Part shown: positions 1 to 8,940 of the stretch, piece after piece
How positions within the stretch are numbered: the stretch's first letter is position 1
Layout: the number at the start of each line of letters is the position of its first letter
NCBI GenBank assembly: GCA_041619555.1
Contig: JBFKDQ010000001.1
Location: 92,338-156,337 of the forward strand
Direction of reading: 5' to 3'
Source: Oceanococcus sp041619555
GTDB lineage: Bacteria; Pseudomonadota; Gammaproteobacteria; Nevskiales; Oceanococcaceae
DNA length: 64,000 nt
The notes under the pieces: generated by a model
Databases searched by the model: none
What the model saw: only the letters and a program-made list of their open reading frames with translations
What the model was told of the DNA's origin: nothing
Translations under genes and position numbers: made by a program

Positions 1-2
1 GC

Positions 3-296
3 GCGGCGGAATCCAGCGTGCAGGTTCGCGACCGGGTCATCCAAGCGCGGGCCCGCCAGGATCGGCGCGCTGGCAAGTCGAATGCCGAACTGAGCGCACA
101 GGAAGTGGAACAGCATTGCGCCCTGCAGACCGACGATCGCCGTCTGCTTGGTCAGGCGGCGGAGAAGATGCAGCTCAGCGGCCGCGGCATTCACCGGGTT
201 CTGAAACTGGCGCGGAGCATTGCCGATCTGGATGAAGCGGACAGCATTCGCACCGTCCATCTCAGCGAGGCCCTGCATTTTCGCCAGAGCACCTAG
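3..296 (+). CDS. comM: YifB/ComM-family Mg-chelatase-like AAA+ ATPase, C-terminal fragment
   Basis: The window opens inside this gene, so only about the last 97 residues are present. They match the C-terminal part of ComM/YifB: the segment with SAQEVEQHC, then LSGRGIHRVLKLARSIADL and an EAL near the end. In this family the protein is a hexameric helicase that promotes branch migration of donor DNA during natural transformation. The AAA+ motor lies upstream of the window. The gene ends two bases before the stop of the convergent BLUF gene, so neither has room for its own terminator. Family assignment is fairly sure; the function in this organism is inferred. Confidence 0.8.
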   Translation, partial: AAESSVQVRDRVIQARARQDRRAGKSNAELSAQEVEQHCALQTDDRRLLGQAAEKMQLSGRGIHRVLKLARSIADLDEADSIRTVHLSEALHFRQST

Positions 297-298
297 CC

Positions 299-745
299 TC
301 AGATCCCGGGGCGGGTCGGAGAGGCCCGCAAGTGATGGGTGATCTGTCGGATCATCTCGATGACCTGCTCGCCGTCTCGGCGGCTGCCGGCCAGGATCTC
401 GTCGATACAGGACCGAATGGCGTGGCGAGTCTTGTGATCGACTGGAAAGCTGCGGCCCAGATCCAGACCACGCATGCTCCAGCCGGCGAAGGCCCGCTTG
501 TCTACGGCGCCTTCAAAAACGATGGTAAAACCTCGATGCCGCGGGTCCTGCGCGATCCTCAGCGCCAGGGACTCGACCGCGTCCTCCGGCCCTTCCAGCA
601 CCTGCATGAACTGGTTGCCGATCAAAATCAGCAGGCCGGAAATCTCAACGCGTTCATTGCGTCGCGCAAATTCAGAACACAGCGCGAGCAGGCCATTGGT
701 ATCCAGGCTGTTGATGCTTTCGCTGATGTAGATCAATCGTCGCAT
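299..745 (-). CDS. BLUF-domain blue-light sensor protein (short, stand-alone)
   Basis: A 148-residue protein that is almost entirely one BLUF domain, which binds FAD and senses blue light. The photochemical residues are present: Tyr6 (RLIYIS), Asn30 (ARRNE), Gln48 (NQFMQVLEGP), and the later Trp89/Met91 pair (GWSM). The domain ends near residue 95; the tail of about 50 residues is probably the helical cap. No output domain (EAL, GGDEF, cyclase) is fused, so it must signal through a partner. The start at MRRLIY is chosen because BLUF domains begin there; the open frame runs further upstream without family similarity. It lies downstream of a terminator, so it is probably transcribed on its own. 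Confidence 0.88.
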   Translation of the reverse strand: MRRLIYISESINSLDTNGLLALCSEFARRNERVEISGLLILIGNQFMQVLEGPEDAVESLALRIAQDPRHRGFTIVFEGAVDKRAFAGWSMRGLDLGRSFPVDHKTRHAIRSCIDEILAGSRRDGEQVIEMIRQITHHLRASPTRPGI

Positions 746-853
746 GTCGGTTTTCCACGGCCGATCAGGCAAGAATGCCAGCAATGCGTGCGGTGTAACA
801 GATGGAAGCGCTTGCAGCCTTCCACTGGCATCGATGGCAAGGGTATGGCCAGA

Positions 854-884
854 CAAAAAAACGCCGGCTCTGCGGCCGGCGTTT
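854..884 (-). terminator. Rho-independent terminator after the TorF-type porin gene
   Basis: Arms ACGCCGGC (861-868) and GCCGGCGT (875-882) form an 8-bp GC-rich stem with a 6-base loop. On the minus strand it is followed by six T residues (855-860). It lies 18 bases past the stop of the porin gene at 902 and would close the long minus-strand run. Confidence 0.88.
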
Positions 885-901
885 CTGTGGCTCGTGCTGG
901 A

Positions 902-1615
902 TCAGAAAGCCGAGCCGAAACTGCGACTCCATCCCACGGTAAACTGCGGCCGGTCACTGACCGGGAGCAAACCGCTCATGCCGTGGTTTTCATCAATGGA
1001 ACTGGCGGTGACCGCGAAAGCAACCTGTCCGGCCTGCCCGTAATCCTTGACGAAGCTCACCCCATAGTCGAAATAGCTGTCGTCAGACAAGGCATCATAG
1101 AAATCGCCCAGGCCCATGAAGCTGCCCAGGTGCAGTTGCAATTTGGCGTCCGCCAGCAGCGGCAGGACAAAATTGACTTCCACATAAGCGGACTCATCAT
1201 CCTTCACCGCGGTGCCGCCGACGTTGTAATAGGCATAGGCGTTCAGGGCGTCCCAGTTGACACCGATATACGCTTCGCCGTTGTTGCTGGCACTGGCGCT
1301 GGCCGGCGCGCTGGGATCGAAGTAGCCAATCAGCCCCAGATCCAGGGAGACATCGCGACTGAGTGACAGCGCATAACCGGCGTAGACGTCCACCTCTTCA
1401 TTGCCAGCCAGCCCGGCATTGGAAATCCAGATTCCGCTGTACAGCCCGGTGGAATCGAAGGAATAATCAAACGAACCCCAGACCTGCGCCCCGCTGGACT
1501 GGGGGATGCCGCGAAAAACGTACTCCGATGACATCCCGATATTGATTTCGGAAGCCGCGTGGGACAGCCCGCTGGCCGCCATCAGCATGCCGGCGGCGAT
1601 AAGGCGATTTCTCAT
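902..1615 (-). CDS. TorF-family putative porin (TIGR02001-type outer-membrane protein), paralog 1
   Basis: A 237-residue protein with a signal peptide (cleavage probably after LSHA, about residue 20). It then shows the hallmark SSEYVFRGIPQSSG segment and alternating aromatic beta strands ending in a C-terminal Phe, as expected for an outer-membrane beta barrel. The family is annotated as putative porin; substrate and true role are not established. The start has a good ribosome site (GGGAG). It sits 36 bases downstream of oppF on the same strand and before a strong terminator, so it may be the last gene of the opp run. It resembles the protein encoded at 14729-15475. Confidence 0.85.
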   Translation of the reverse strand: MRNRLIAAGMLMAASGLSHAASEINIGMSSEYVFRGIPQSSGAQVWGSFDYSFDSTGLYSGIWISNAGLAGNEEVDVYAGYALSLSRDVSLDLGLIGYFDPSAPASASASNNGEAYIGVNWDALNAYAYYNVGGTAVKDDESAYVEVNFVLPLLADAKLQLHLGSFMGLGDFYDALSDDSYFDYGVSFVKDYGQAGQVAFAVTASSIDENHGMSGLLPVSDRPQFTVGWSRSFGSAF

Positions 1616-1651
1616 GTTCTACTCCCAGATCAAACGTGTTGGACGCGTATT

Positions 1652-2626
1652 CTACGCAAAATGGCAGGCCACATTGCCCTGCCCTTCATGATGGGGCCGC
1701 AGTTCGGGCACTTCCGTGGCGCAGCGCGAGGCGGCGCGTGGGCAACGGGTGCGGAAAGTGCAGCCAGAAGGTGGATTCAGCGGCGAAGGCAGATCGCCGC
1801 TGAGCGGTGCGTGAGTCTTGGCCTGCTCGATTTCCGGGTCCGGCACCGGCACCGACTGGATCAGGGCCTGGGTATAGGGATGCGCAGGGGCGGCGTACAG
1901 GGCATCGCGGCTCGCTTCTTCGGCAACCTTGCCCAGATACATGACCAGCACCCGGTCGCTGATGTGCCGGACGACCGACAGGTCATGGGCGATGAAAACC
2001 ATGGTCAGGCCCATCTCCCGCTTCAGATCCATCAACAGGTTGACGATCTGGGCCTGGATCGAGACATCCAGCGCGCTGACCGGCTCGTCGCACAGCAGCA
2101 GTTCCGGTTCCACCACCAGCGCACGGGCGATTCCGACGCGCTGGCACTGACCACCGGAGAATTCATGGGGATAGCGGTTGATCTGGTTTTTCAGCAAGCC
2201 CACCAGTTCCATCGCGGACTGCACCTTGCGCTTGCGGTCCTGGGCGGACATCTGTGGAAAATATACCCGCAAAGGTTCGGCAATGGCCTCCCCAACCGTC
2301 ATGCGTGGATTCAGGGAGGCCAGCGGATCCTGAAATACGATCTGCATCCGCTTGCGCATGCGCTTCATCGCTTTGGCGTCGGTGAAATCCATGCGCTCTC
2401 CGCCAAGGTGGATCTCTCCCTGCGTCGGCGGATGAATGCCGAGAATCGCGCGGGCGAGGGTGGATTTACCGCAGCCGGATTCACCGACCACACCCAGGGT
2501 CGTGCCCGCCGGCACCTCCAGACTCACACCGTTCACCGCCTTGAGCATCAAGGGCGGCTTGAACAGGCCCTGCGGAATCGGGAAGTGGACGTGGACATCC
2601 TGCAATGTCAGGAGATTCGTGCTCAT
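1652..2626 (-). CDS. oppF: Oligopeptide/dipeptide ABC importer, ATP-binding subunit OppF/DppF
   Basis: 324-residue ATPase of the peptide importer. It has Walker A GESGCGKST (48-56), Q-loop in VFQDP, signature FSGGQ (156-160), Walker B LLLCDEP (177-182) and the C-terminal oligopeptide/dipeptide extension with a cysteine cluster (CTFRTRCP). It pairs with OppD to power the OppB/OppC channel in the inner membrane. The start overlaps the oppD stop by four bases (ATGA), showing translational coupling. The two-ATPase arrangement is normal for Opp and Dpp; the exact peptide size class cannot be read from sequence. Confidence 0.93.
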   Translation of the reverse strand: MSTNLLTLQDVHVHFPIPQGLFKPPLMLKAVNGVSLEVPAGTTLGVVGESGCGKSTLARAILGIHPPTQGEIHLGGERMDFTDAKAMKRMRKRMQIVFQDPLASLNPRMTVGEAIAEPLRVYFPQMSAQDRKRKVQSAMELVGLLKNQINRYPHEFSGGQCQRVGIARALVVEPELLLCDEPVSALDVSIQAQIVNLLMDLKREMGLTMVFIAHDLSVVRHISDRVLVMYLGKVAEEASRDALYAAPAHPYTQALIQSVPVPDPEIEQAKTHAPLSGDLPSPLNPPSGCTFRTRCPRAASRCATEVPELRPHHEGQGNVACHFA

Positions 2627-3600
2627 GCCAGTTCCTCCGTCAGGACATGACAGGCCCTGGCGCTGCCATCATGACCAAACTGCAGCAAAGGCCGATCGCG
2701 CCGACAACGCTCGATCTTGTCGGCGCAGCGTGGTTCGAAGGGGCAACCGGGAGGCAGGTGCATCAGATCCGGCGGATTGCCGGAAATGGTCTGCAGCGCC
2801 GAGGCGCCGGCATCATCGATCCTCGGCACCGAGCGCAGCAGGCCGCGGGTATAGGGATGACTGGGCTGACGGAAGATTTGTTGCAGGGTGCCGTACTCCA
2901 TGACCTGGCCACCGTACATCACCATGACATGGTCACACAGGCCGGCAACCACGCCTAGATCATGGGTGATGAGGATGATGGCCACACCGAAATCATCGCG
3001 CAGATCTTTCAATAAATTAAGAATCTGGGCCTGCACCGTGACATCGAGCGCGGTGGTGGGTTCATCGGCGATGATGAGTTCGGGCCGGCACAACAAGGCC
3101 ATCGCAATCATCACGCGCTGGCGCATCCCGCCGGAGAATTCATGTGGGTAGTAGTGCACCCGCTTGCGGGCATCCGGAATCTGCACGGCATCCAGTACTT
3201 CGATCGCACGCGCCAGCGCATCCTGTTTCGACAGGCCACGATGCAGGATCAGGGACTCCGTGAGCTGCTCGCTGATCCGCATATAGGGATTCAGTGAGGT
3301 CATCGGGTCCTGAAAGATCATGCCGATAGAGGAACCACGAACCTGATTCAACTCCTTCGCCCTCATGCCGAGCAGATCGCGGCCCTGAAACACGACCCGC
3401 CCGCCCGCTTCACCATTGGTGGCCAGCAGCCCCATGATGGAGAGTACGGTCTGGCTCTTGCCGGAACCGGACTCACCCACGATGCCGAGGGTTTCGCCCT
3501 TGGCGAGGCTGAAATTGACCCCGCTGACCGCTTCGACCTCGCCATCATCGGTGGCGAATTTCACCGACAGATTATGCACCTGCAGAATATTTTCCATCAT
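2623..3600 (-). CDS. oppD: Oligopeptide/dipeptide ABC importer, ATP-binding subunit OppD/DppD
   Basis: 325-residue ATPase partner of OppF. It has Walker A GESGSGKSQ, signature FSGGMRQR, Walker B LIIADEP, an ITHD H-loop, and the C-terminal peptide-transporter domain with conserved cysteines (CPFEPRC). Two ATG codons are adjacent; the second, at 3597, is better spaced from AGGAA and may be the real start. The gene begins six bases after oppC ends and overlaps oppF by four bases, so it belongs to the same polycistronic unit. Confidence 0.93.
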   Translation of the reverse strand: MMENILQVHNLSVKFATDDGEVEAVSGVNFSLAKGETLGIVGESGSGKSQTVLSIMGLLATNGEAGGRVVFQGRDLLGMRAKELNQVRGSSIGMIFQDPMTSLNPYMRISEQLTESLILHRGLSKQDALARAIEVLDAVQIPDARKRVHYYPHEFSGGMRQRVMIAMALLCRPELIIADEPTTALDVTVQAQILNLLKDLRDDFGVAIILITHDLGVVAGLCDHVMVMYGGQVMEYGTLQQIFRQPSHPYTRGLLRSVPRIDDAGASALQTISGNPPDLMHLPPGCPFEPRCADKIERCRRDRPLLQFGHDGSARACHVLTEELA

Positions 3601-3606
3601 CGGTTC

Positions 3607-4500
3607 CTAGCGGTCCTTCGGATCAAGCGCATCACGCAAACCGTCACCGATGAAATTGAAGCAGAACAGGGTCAGCGCCAGACAGGTCGCTGGAAAGACC
3701 AGCATCCAGAGTGCGGATTCCATTTCCTGGGCGCCCTCGTTGACCAGTGCCCCCCAACTGGTGAATGGTTCCTGCACGCCGAGGCCAAGAAAGCTCAGGA
3801 AGGATTCGACCAGGATCACCTGCGGGATGGTCAGGGTCACATACACGATCACCACCCCCAGCAAATTCGGCACGATATGACGGAAAATGATCCGCGGAGT
3901 CGAGACACCACAGGCGACCGCGGCTTCGATGAATTCCCTTCGTTTCAGAGAAATGGTCTGACCTCGCACGATGCGCGCCATGTCCAGCCAGTTGATCGCC
4001 CCGATCGCGATAAAAATCAGCAAGATATTGCGGCCGAAAAAGACCATCAGCAGGATCACGAAAAACATGAACGGCATGGCATAGAGGATATCGACGATGC
4101 GCATCATCACATTGTCGATACGGCCGCCCAAATAGCCGGCGGTGGCGCCGTAGGAGATGCCGATGATCAGGCTGACCATGGTGGCGACGATGCCGATCAG
4201 CAAGGAAATCCGCCCCCCTTCCAGGGTGCGAACGAACAGATCCCGTCCCACCGCATCGGTACCGAAATAGTGCTTGGTCTCCAGACTGGGGCCTTCCGAG
4301 ACATGGTCCCAATCGGTGTAGTCGAAATCATAAGGGGACAGTAAGGGCCCGAAGACCACGGCGAGACTCATCAAGCCGAGCAGGCCAACCGCAACCAGCG
4401 CGGCTCGATTGCGCTTGAGGCGGCGCCAGGCGTCGAACCAGAGACTGCGACCGCGGACTTCAGCTTCATTCGCAGCCACGTTCAATATCGCTTCAGTCAT
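3607..4500 (-). CDS. oppC: Oligopeptide/dipeptide ABC importer, permease OppC
   Basis: 297-residue inner-membrane permease. It has an N-terminal OppC signature region (RSLWFDAWRRLKRN), a first membrane span (about residues 30-50), the extracytoplasmic segment HYFGTDAVGRDLF, then a BPD_transp_1 domain with the EAA loop EAAVACGVSTPRIIFRH. The start at 4500 (MTEAILN) overlaps the end of oppB by eight bases; an upstream in-frame ATG would lie deeper in oppB and adds unconserved sequence. It forms the translocation channel with OppB. Confidence 0.93.
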   Translation of the reverse strand: MTEAILNVAANEAEVRGRSLWFDAWRRLKRNRAALVAVGLLGLMSLAVVFGPLLSPYDFDYTDWDHVSEGPSLETKHYFGTDAVGRDLFVRTLEGGRISLLIGIVATMVSLIIGISYGATAGYLGGRIDNVMMRIVDILYAMPFMFFVILLMVFFGRNILLIFIAIGAINWLDMARIVRGQTISLKRREFIEAAVACGVSTPRIIFRHIVPNLLGVVIVYVTLTIPQVILVESFLSFLGLGVQEPFTSWGALVNEGAQEMESALWMLVFPATCLALTLFCFNFIGDGLRDALDPKDR

Positions 4501-5416
4501 AGCGCACCTTGGGATCGAGTGCTCCATAGAGCAGATCAACGATGAAATTGAACAGGATGATGAGAACGCCATAGAAAACGACGACGCCCATCACGAGGGT
4601 GTAATCTCGATTGAGCGCTCCCTGCACGAAGTACCGTCCCAGACCGGGAATCCCGAAGATCTTCTCGATCACGACAGAACCGGTAATTACCGCCGCCGTG
4701 GCCGGGCCGAGATAGGACAGCACCGGCAGGAATGCCGGACGTAGAGCGTGGCGAAAGATGATGCGCGATTCCGACAGACCTTTGGCACGGGCCGTACGAA
4801 TGAAGTTGCTGCGCAGAATTTCGATCATGCTGCCGCGCATCAAGCGGGAAATGTAGGCAATCTGGGGCAGCGCCAAAGAGATGACCGGCAGCACCAGCTT
4901 GCTGAATCCGTCGCCATCCCAGCCGCCGGCGGGAAACCAGCCGAGAGCGACGCCGAACAGGAGGATCAGTAGCGGGGCGATGACGAAATTGGGAATCGAG
5001 ATCCCGGTCATCGCCAGGGTCATCACGCCGTAATCCATTGCCTGATTCTGCCGCAGTGCCGCAATTGTACCCAAAGCGCAACCGATCAGGACCGCAAGCA
5101 GGATGGACAGACCACCGATCTGCAAGGACACCGGAAATCCGGATGCGATGAGTTCATTGACGGAAAAATCCTTGTACTGGAAGGATGGACCGAAATCGCC
5201 CTGCACGATCTGCAGCATGTAGCGCCCGTACTGCTGGATCAGAGGCTCATCAAGGTGATAGGCCTCGTTCAGATTGGCCTCGATTTCCGGCGGCAGGGCC
5301 TTTTCGGTATCGAAGGGGCCACCGGGCGCAATGCGGATCATGAAGAATGCGAGCGTGATCAGCACCAGCAAGGTAGGGATGGCGCCTAGCAGTCGCTTGA
5401 AAGCGTATCGAATCAT
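4493..5416 (-). CDS. oppB: Oligopeptide/dipeptide ABC importer, permease OppB
   Basis: 307-residue inner-membrane permease. The N-terminus MIRYAFKRLLGAIPTLLVLI is the usual first membrane helix of OppB/DppB. Further helices and the EAA loop (RTARAKGLSESRIIFRHALR) follow, and the C-terminus is the typical LYGALDPKVRYD. It partners OppC. It starts 42 bases after oppA ends and overlaps oppC, so the peptide-import genes are co-transcribed. Confidence 0.94.
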   Translation of the reverse strand: MIRYAFKRLLGAIPTLLVLITLAFFMIRIAPGGPFDTEKALPPEIEANLNEAYHLDEPLIQQYGRYMLQIVQGDFGPSFQYKDFSVNELIASGFPVSLQIGGLSILLAVLIGCALGTIAALRQNQAMDYGVMTLAMTGISIPNFVIAPLLILLFGVALGWFPAGGWDGDGFSKLVLPVISLALPQIAYISRLMRGSMIEILRSNFIRTARAKGLSESRIIFRHALRPAFLPVLSYLGPATAAVITGSVVIEKIFGIPGLGRYFVQGALNRDYTLVMGVVVFYGVLIILFNFIVDLLYGALDPKVRYD

Positions 5417-5458
5417 GGTTATTGGAAACTCCGGCGAAACTGGAGCCTCTTGCTCTCC

Positions 5459-7066
5459 TTAGTGCGCGAGGATGCGCATGTTCTTGCTGTAATGGTGATC
5501 CATGATGTTGGGCTGAAAACCGGCAACATAGGGTTTCACCATGCGTTTGTTGACATAAAAATAGATCGGCATGATCGGCTGGTCTTCCAGCAGCACCCGT
5601 TCGGCCTGCTGCAGAATTTCCCGCCGTTTGTGGAAATCACCTTCAACCGAGGCCGCAGCAAGCAGCGCATCATATTCCGGACTGTTATAGCCCTGATCAT
5701 TGATGCCATGCTTGGAATGAAGCAGTTCGGCAAAGGTATAGGCGTCGTTGTAGTCACCGATCCAGCCCGCGCGGAACAACTGGGTCACCCGCTTTTGCTT
5801 GCGCGTTTCCAGAAAGACCTTCCACTCCTGGTTGATCAGGCTGGCCCGCACGCCCAGGGTCTGTTTCAGCATGGCCGCGATGGCCACCGCGATTTTCTTG
5901 TGGTTCTCGCTGGTGTTGTAGCGCAGTTCGATATACAGGGGGTTGTCGGGACCGTAGCCGGCTTCGGCATACAGGCGCCGGGCCTCGGCGTGGCGCAATT
6001 CCCTCGGCATCTGCGCCCAGGACGGAGTTTGCGCATTGTAATTATTGATTCCCGGTGGCACCCAGGAATAGGCCGGCTGCTCACCCAGCCGCGAGACCTT
6101 TTCGACAATGATTTCGCGGTCGACCGCCATCGACAAGGCCCGGCGCAGTTTCTTGTTGTTCTTGAATGGTGGCTGGGTCAGGTTAAAACCGTAGTAGTAG
6201 GTCCCCAGATAGGTAGAGACATAGAATTCGTCTTTGAGATTCTCCCGGATCCAGCTGATCTGGGCGAGTGGCACCTCGTTGGTCCAATCCAGTTCGCCGG
6301 CGCGATAACGCTTGAGTTCCGAGGACTGATCCTCGGTGGCGTGATAATAAACGCGGTCGATCACCGTATTCGCGTTGTCCCAGTACTCGGGATTGCGATC
6401 CAGCACGATGTGCGATTGAACCACCCAGTCACTCAGAACATAGGCGCCATTGGACACCAGATTGCCCAGCCGGGTGAACTTGTCACCGAATTGGCGGAAT
6501 GCCCGGCGGTTGATGGGATAGGTCGACGAGTGATTCAGCAGCCCCAGGAAATAAGGCGTCGGCGCTTTCAGGGTGATCTGAACTGTGTGATCGTCCAGCG
6601 CCACCACCCCCAATTTTTCCGGCGGCACATCACCGGCAGTGACCGCCTCGGCGTTTTCGATGGACGACAGGATCTGAGAATAATGGGAAAGCGTGGCGGG
6701 ATTCGCGCTGCGGCGCAAGCCGGCCACGAAATCTTCTGCCACCACCGGGTCGCCGTTCGACCAGCGTGCGGTCTTTCTCAGATAAAAGGTGTAGACACGG
6801 CCATCAGCGCTGATGTCCCAACGCTCGGCGGCACCGGGAATGACCTCTCCATCCGGCGATTCCGAGGTCAGGCCTTCGTAAAGATCCCGCATGATGTTGG
6901 AGGATGGCACCCCTTCTGCCTTATGCGGATCCAGGGTCTGCGGTTCTGCCCCGTTGCCCTTGTGCAGGACCTGTTCGGCGGCCAGATCGGTCGCAAGGGC
7001 AGTCGTCCCGGCAGAGACGGCAAGGAGCATCAGGCAGGCCAGTAGCCCTGTCTTCATCATGTTCAT
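5459..7066 (-). CDS. oppA: Periplasmic peptide-binding protein OppA (SBP family 5)
   Basis: 535-residue periplasmic solute-binding protein. It has a signal peptide (MNMMKTGLLACLMLL..., cleavage near TALA, about residue 24) and a typical SBP_bac_5 body: NGAEPQTLDPHKAEG near the start, WSNGDPVVAEDFVAGLRR, and the late YFYVNKRMVKPYV block. It captures oligopeptides for OppBCDF. The ATG at 7066 overlaps the stop of the preceding DUF885 gene (ATGA), so I prefer it to a start 27 bases upstream. Coupling to a peptidase-like gene suggests a joint role in peptide use. Confidence 0.93.
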   Translation of the reverse strand: MNMMKTGLLACLMLLAVSAGTTALATDLAAEQVLHKGNGAEPQTLDPHKAEGVPSSNIMRDLYEGLTSESPDGEVIPGAAERWDISADGRVYTFYLRKTARWSNGDPVVAEDFVAGLRRSANPATLSHYSQILSSIENAEAVTAGDVPPEKLGVVALDDHTVQITLKAPTPYFLGLLNHSSTYPINRRAFRQFGDKFTRLGNLVSNGAYVLSDWVVQSHIVLDRNPEYWDNANTVIDRVYYHATEDQSSELKRYRAGELDWTNEVPLAQISWIRENLKDEFYVSTYLGTYYYGFNLTQPPFKNNKKLRRALSMAVDREIIVEKVSRLGEQPAYSWVPPGINNYNAQTPSWAQMPRELRHAEARRLYAEAGYGPDNPLYIELRYNTSENHKKIAVAIAAMLKQTLGVRASLINQEWKVFLETRKQKRVTQLFRAGWIGDYNDAYTFAELLHSKHGINDQGYNSPEYDALLAAASVEGDFHKRREILQQAERVLLEDQPIMPIYFYVNKRMVKPYVAGFQPNIMDHHYSKNMRILAH

Positions 7067-8940
7067 TTGGTGTTGATCTTTGTCTGAATCCAAGCATTGA
7101 TCTGCTCTTCCAGAATGGTCAGTGGCAGCGGACCTTCGCGGAGGATGCGATCATGAAAATCACGGATATCGAATTGTGCGCCAAGGCTCACCTGCGCATG
7201 TTCACGCAGTTGGCGAATCTTCATCTCGCCCATTTTGTAAGCAAGCGCCTGGCCAGGCATGACCAGATAGCGGTCCACTTCGACGCTGATGCGTGCCTGA
7301 TGACGGCCGGTCTGCGCCTTGAAATAATCAATCGCCTGCTGACGAGTCCAGCCCAGTGCGTGCATTCCCGTGTCCACGACCAGCCGGACTGCGCGCCACA
7401 TTTCGAAGCTCAGGGCGCCAAAACGGCTTTCCGGCGTCTGATAGAAGCCCAGATCCGAGCCCAGACTCTCTGCATACAGGCCCCAGCCTTCGATGTAGGC
7501 CGTGCCTCGACTATGGCGCCTGAATTCTGGCAGATCCGACTGCTCCTGGGCCAGGGCGATCTGAAAATGGTGGCCAGGAACGCCTTCGTGCAGCAGCAGA
7601 GCGTCCATTTCGAACTTAGGCGACTGGTCCAAGCGCTTGGTGTTGACGTAAAAGGCTGCGGGGCGGCCGGTGACATAAGAACCCGGCAGATAGTAGGCCG
7701 CGGGCCGTCCGCTTGCTTCATGCGCCGGGATGGGCTCGACGCCATAGGGCAGGCTGGGATATTTCTTGAATAGCCGTCCCAGCACCCCGTCTGCCTGTTT
7801 GGCCAGCGCGCGATAATCGCGCAGGAGTTCGGACTCCGCGCGGTAAAACTGCGCCTCGTTGCGATAGAGATCGGCGACAAAGCTGGGAATATCCTGCCCG
7901 GCCGCACCCATTTCGCCCATCAACTGAAACATCTGGCCCCGGATACGCTCGACTTCCGCCAGTCCAATGGCATGAATCTGCTCGGCATCCAGCGGCAGAC
8001 TCGTCATTGTCTTGATGCGCCAGGCATACCAGGCCTGGCCTTCAGGCAGTCGAGACAGGCCTGTTCGCTGAGTTGCCCCGGGTAGATACTTGCGTTCCAG
8101 AAAATCCGCGAACTCGACAAGCGCGGGCCTGACCGTCTCTTGATAGATCTGGCCGGCCTGCATGCGCACCGCTTCGGCCGCCTCTGGAGGCAAGCGGAGT
8201 TGCTGCAAGGGACGCAGCAGCGGGCTTTGCTCCGCAACAGGAGGCGCCAGATCCCGAACCTGCTTCGGCACCGCCCGGATACTCTGTTGAGGCGGCGTGA
8301 TCCCAAGCTCGATTCCCCGGCGCAAGACACCCGTCAATTGATTCAGGACCACTGGGATGCCGCGTAAACGAGCCAGATAATCATCCGCATCCGTGCGCGA
8401 AAAGAGGGGCATCGCGGAGAGAACCTGAGCGAAGCCGGTGTGCGGTCCGTACATTTGGTTGATCGGAATCAGATGCTCGGGAAAGGCGTGCCCCTCAATG
8501 TCCAGCTTCAGTTCATACTCCAGCAAGCGATGATTCAAGGCATCGGCAGGAGACAGCTGATCGCGCGGAATGCGCAGCAAGACTTCCAAAGTGCGTCGCT
8601 TTAGTTTTTGCTGAGCCTGGCGTGCGGCATCACCGTAATCCGACCAGCGATTATTCTGGCCGGCATGGCCGATGAAGGTCGCGTCCTCCGGCGACACGTT
8701 CATTAGCCAGCGCCACCTTGCCTCGATCAGATCCTGCAGACGGGCGCCAGCGTCAAGCTGTTGATCTGTCGGCCGGCCACTCAGAAACCGCAGCCGGTTG
8801 TCCGGCCCGGCCGTGGTGGCCACACCAAGGTTCTGCAGAACCCGCGCATACGCCTCATTCGCATCGGCCTGAGCATCCTCCGCATGGCCCGTCGCCCATA
8901 CGAATGCCAACACCAGGATGGTCGTTATTCCAGCTTTCAT
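7063..8940 (-). CDS. DUF885-family secreted protein, probable metallopeptidase-like hydrolase
   Basis: 625-residue protein with a signal peptide (about residues 1-20, ending GHA). The rest is one long helical DUF885 domain. The central motif LLLHEGVPGHHFQ (HExxxGHH) and later EGWGLYAESLG resemble zinc-site helices of metallopeptidases, and the family is widely suspected to be peptidase-like, though the substrate is unknown. The predicted export places it in the periplasm or envelope. It overlaps marC upstream and oppA downstream by four bases each, so it is translated together with the peptide-binding protein. That context favours a periplasmic peptide-processing role; this is inference. Confidence 0.85.
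   Translation of the reverse strand: MKAGITTILVLAFVWATGHAEDAQADANEAYARVLQNLGVATTAGPDNRLRFLSGRPTDQQLDAGARLQDLIEARWRWLMNVSPEDATFIGHAGQNNRWSDYGDAARQAQQKLKRRTLEVLLRIPRDQLSPADALNHRLLEYELKLDIEGHAFPEHLIPINQMYGPHTGFAQVLSAMPLFSRTDADDYLARLRGIPVVLNQLTGVLRRGIELGITPPQQSIRAVPKQVRDLAPPVAEQSPLLRPLQQLRLPPEAAEAVRMQAGQIYQETVRPALVEFADFLERKYLPGATQRTGLSRLPEGQAWYAWRIKTMTSLPLDAEQIHAIGLAEVERIRGQMFQLMGEMGAAGQDIPSFVADLYRNEAQFYRAESELLRDYRALAKQADGVLGRLFKKYPSLPYGVEPIPAHEASGRPAAYYLPGSYVTGRPAAFYVNTKRLDQSPKFEMDALLLHEGVPGHHFQIALAQEQSDLPEFRRHSRGTAYIEGWGLYAESLGSDLGFYQTPESRFGALSFEMWRAVRLVVDTGMHALGWTRQQAIDYFKAQTGRHQARISVEVDRYLVMPGQALAYKMGEMKIRQLREHAQVSLGAQFDIRDFHDRILREGPLPLTILEEQINAWIQTKINTK

Noticed and set aside
5450..7045. Long open frame of 531 codons on the plus strand
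   Set aside because: It lies wholly antisense to oppA, has no ribosome site or family motif, and reflects the high GC codon bias of oppA.
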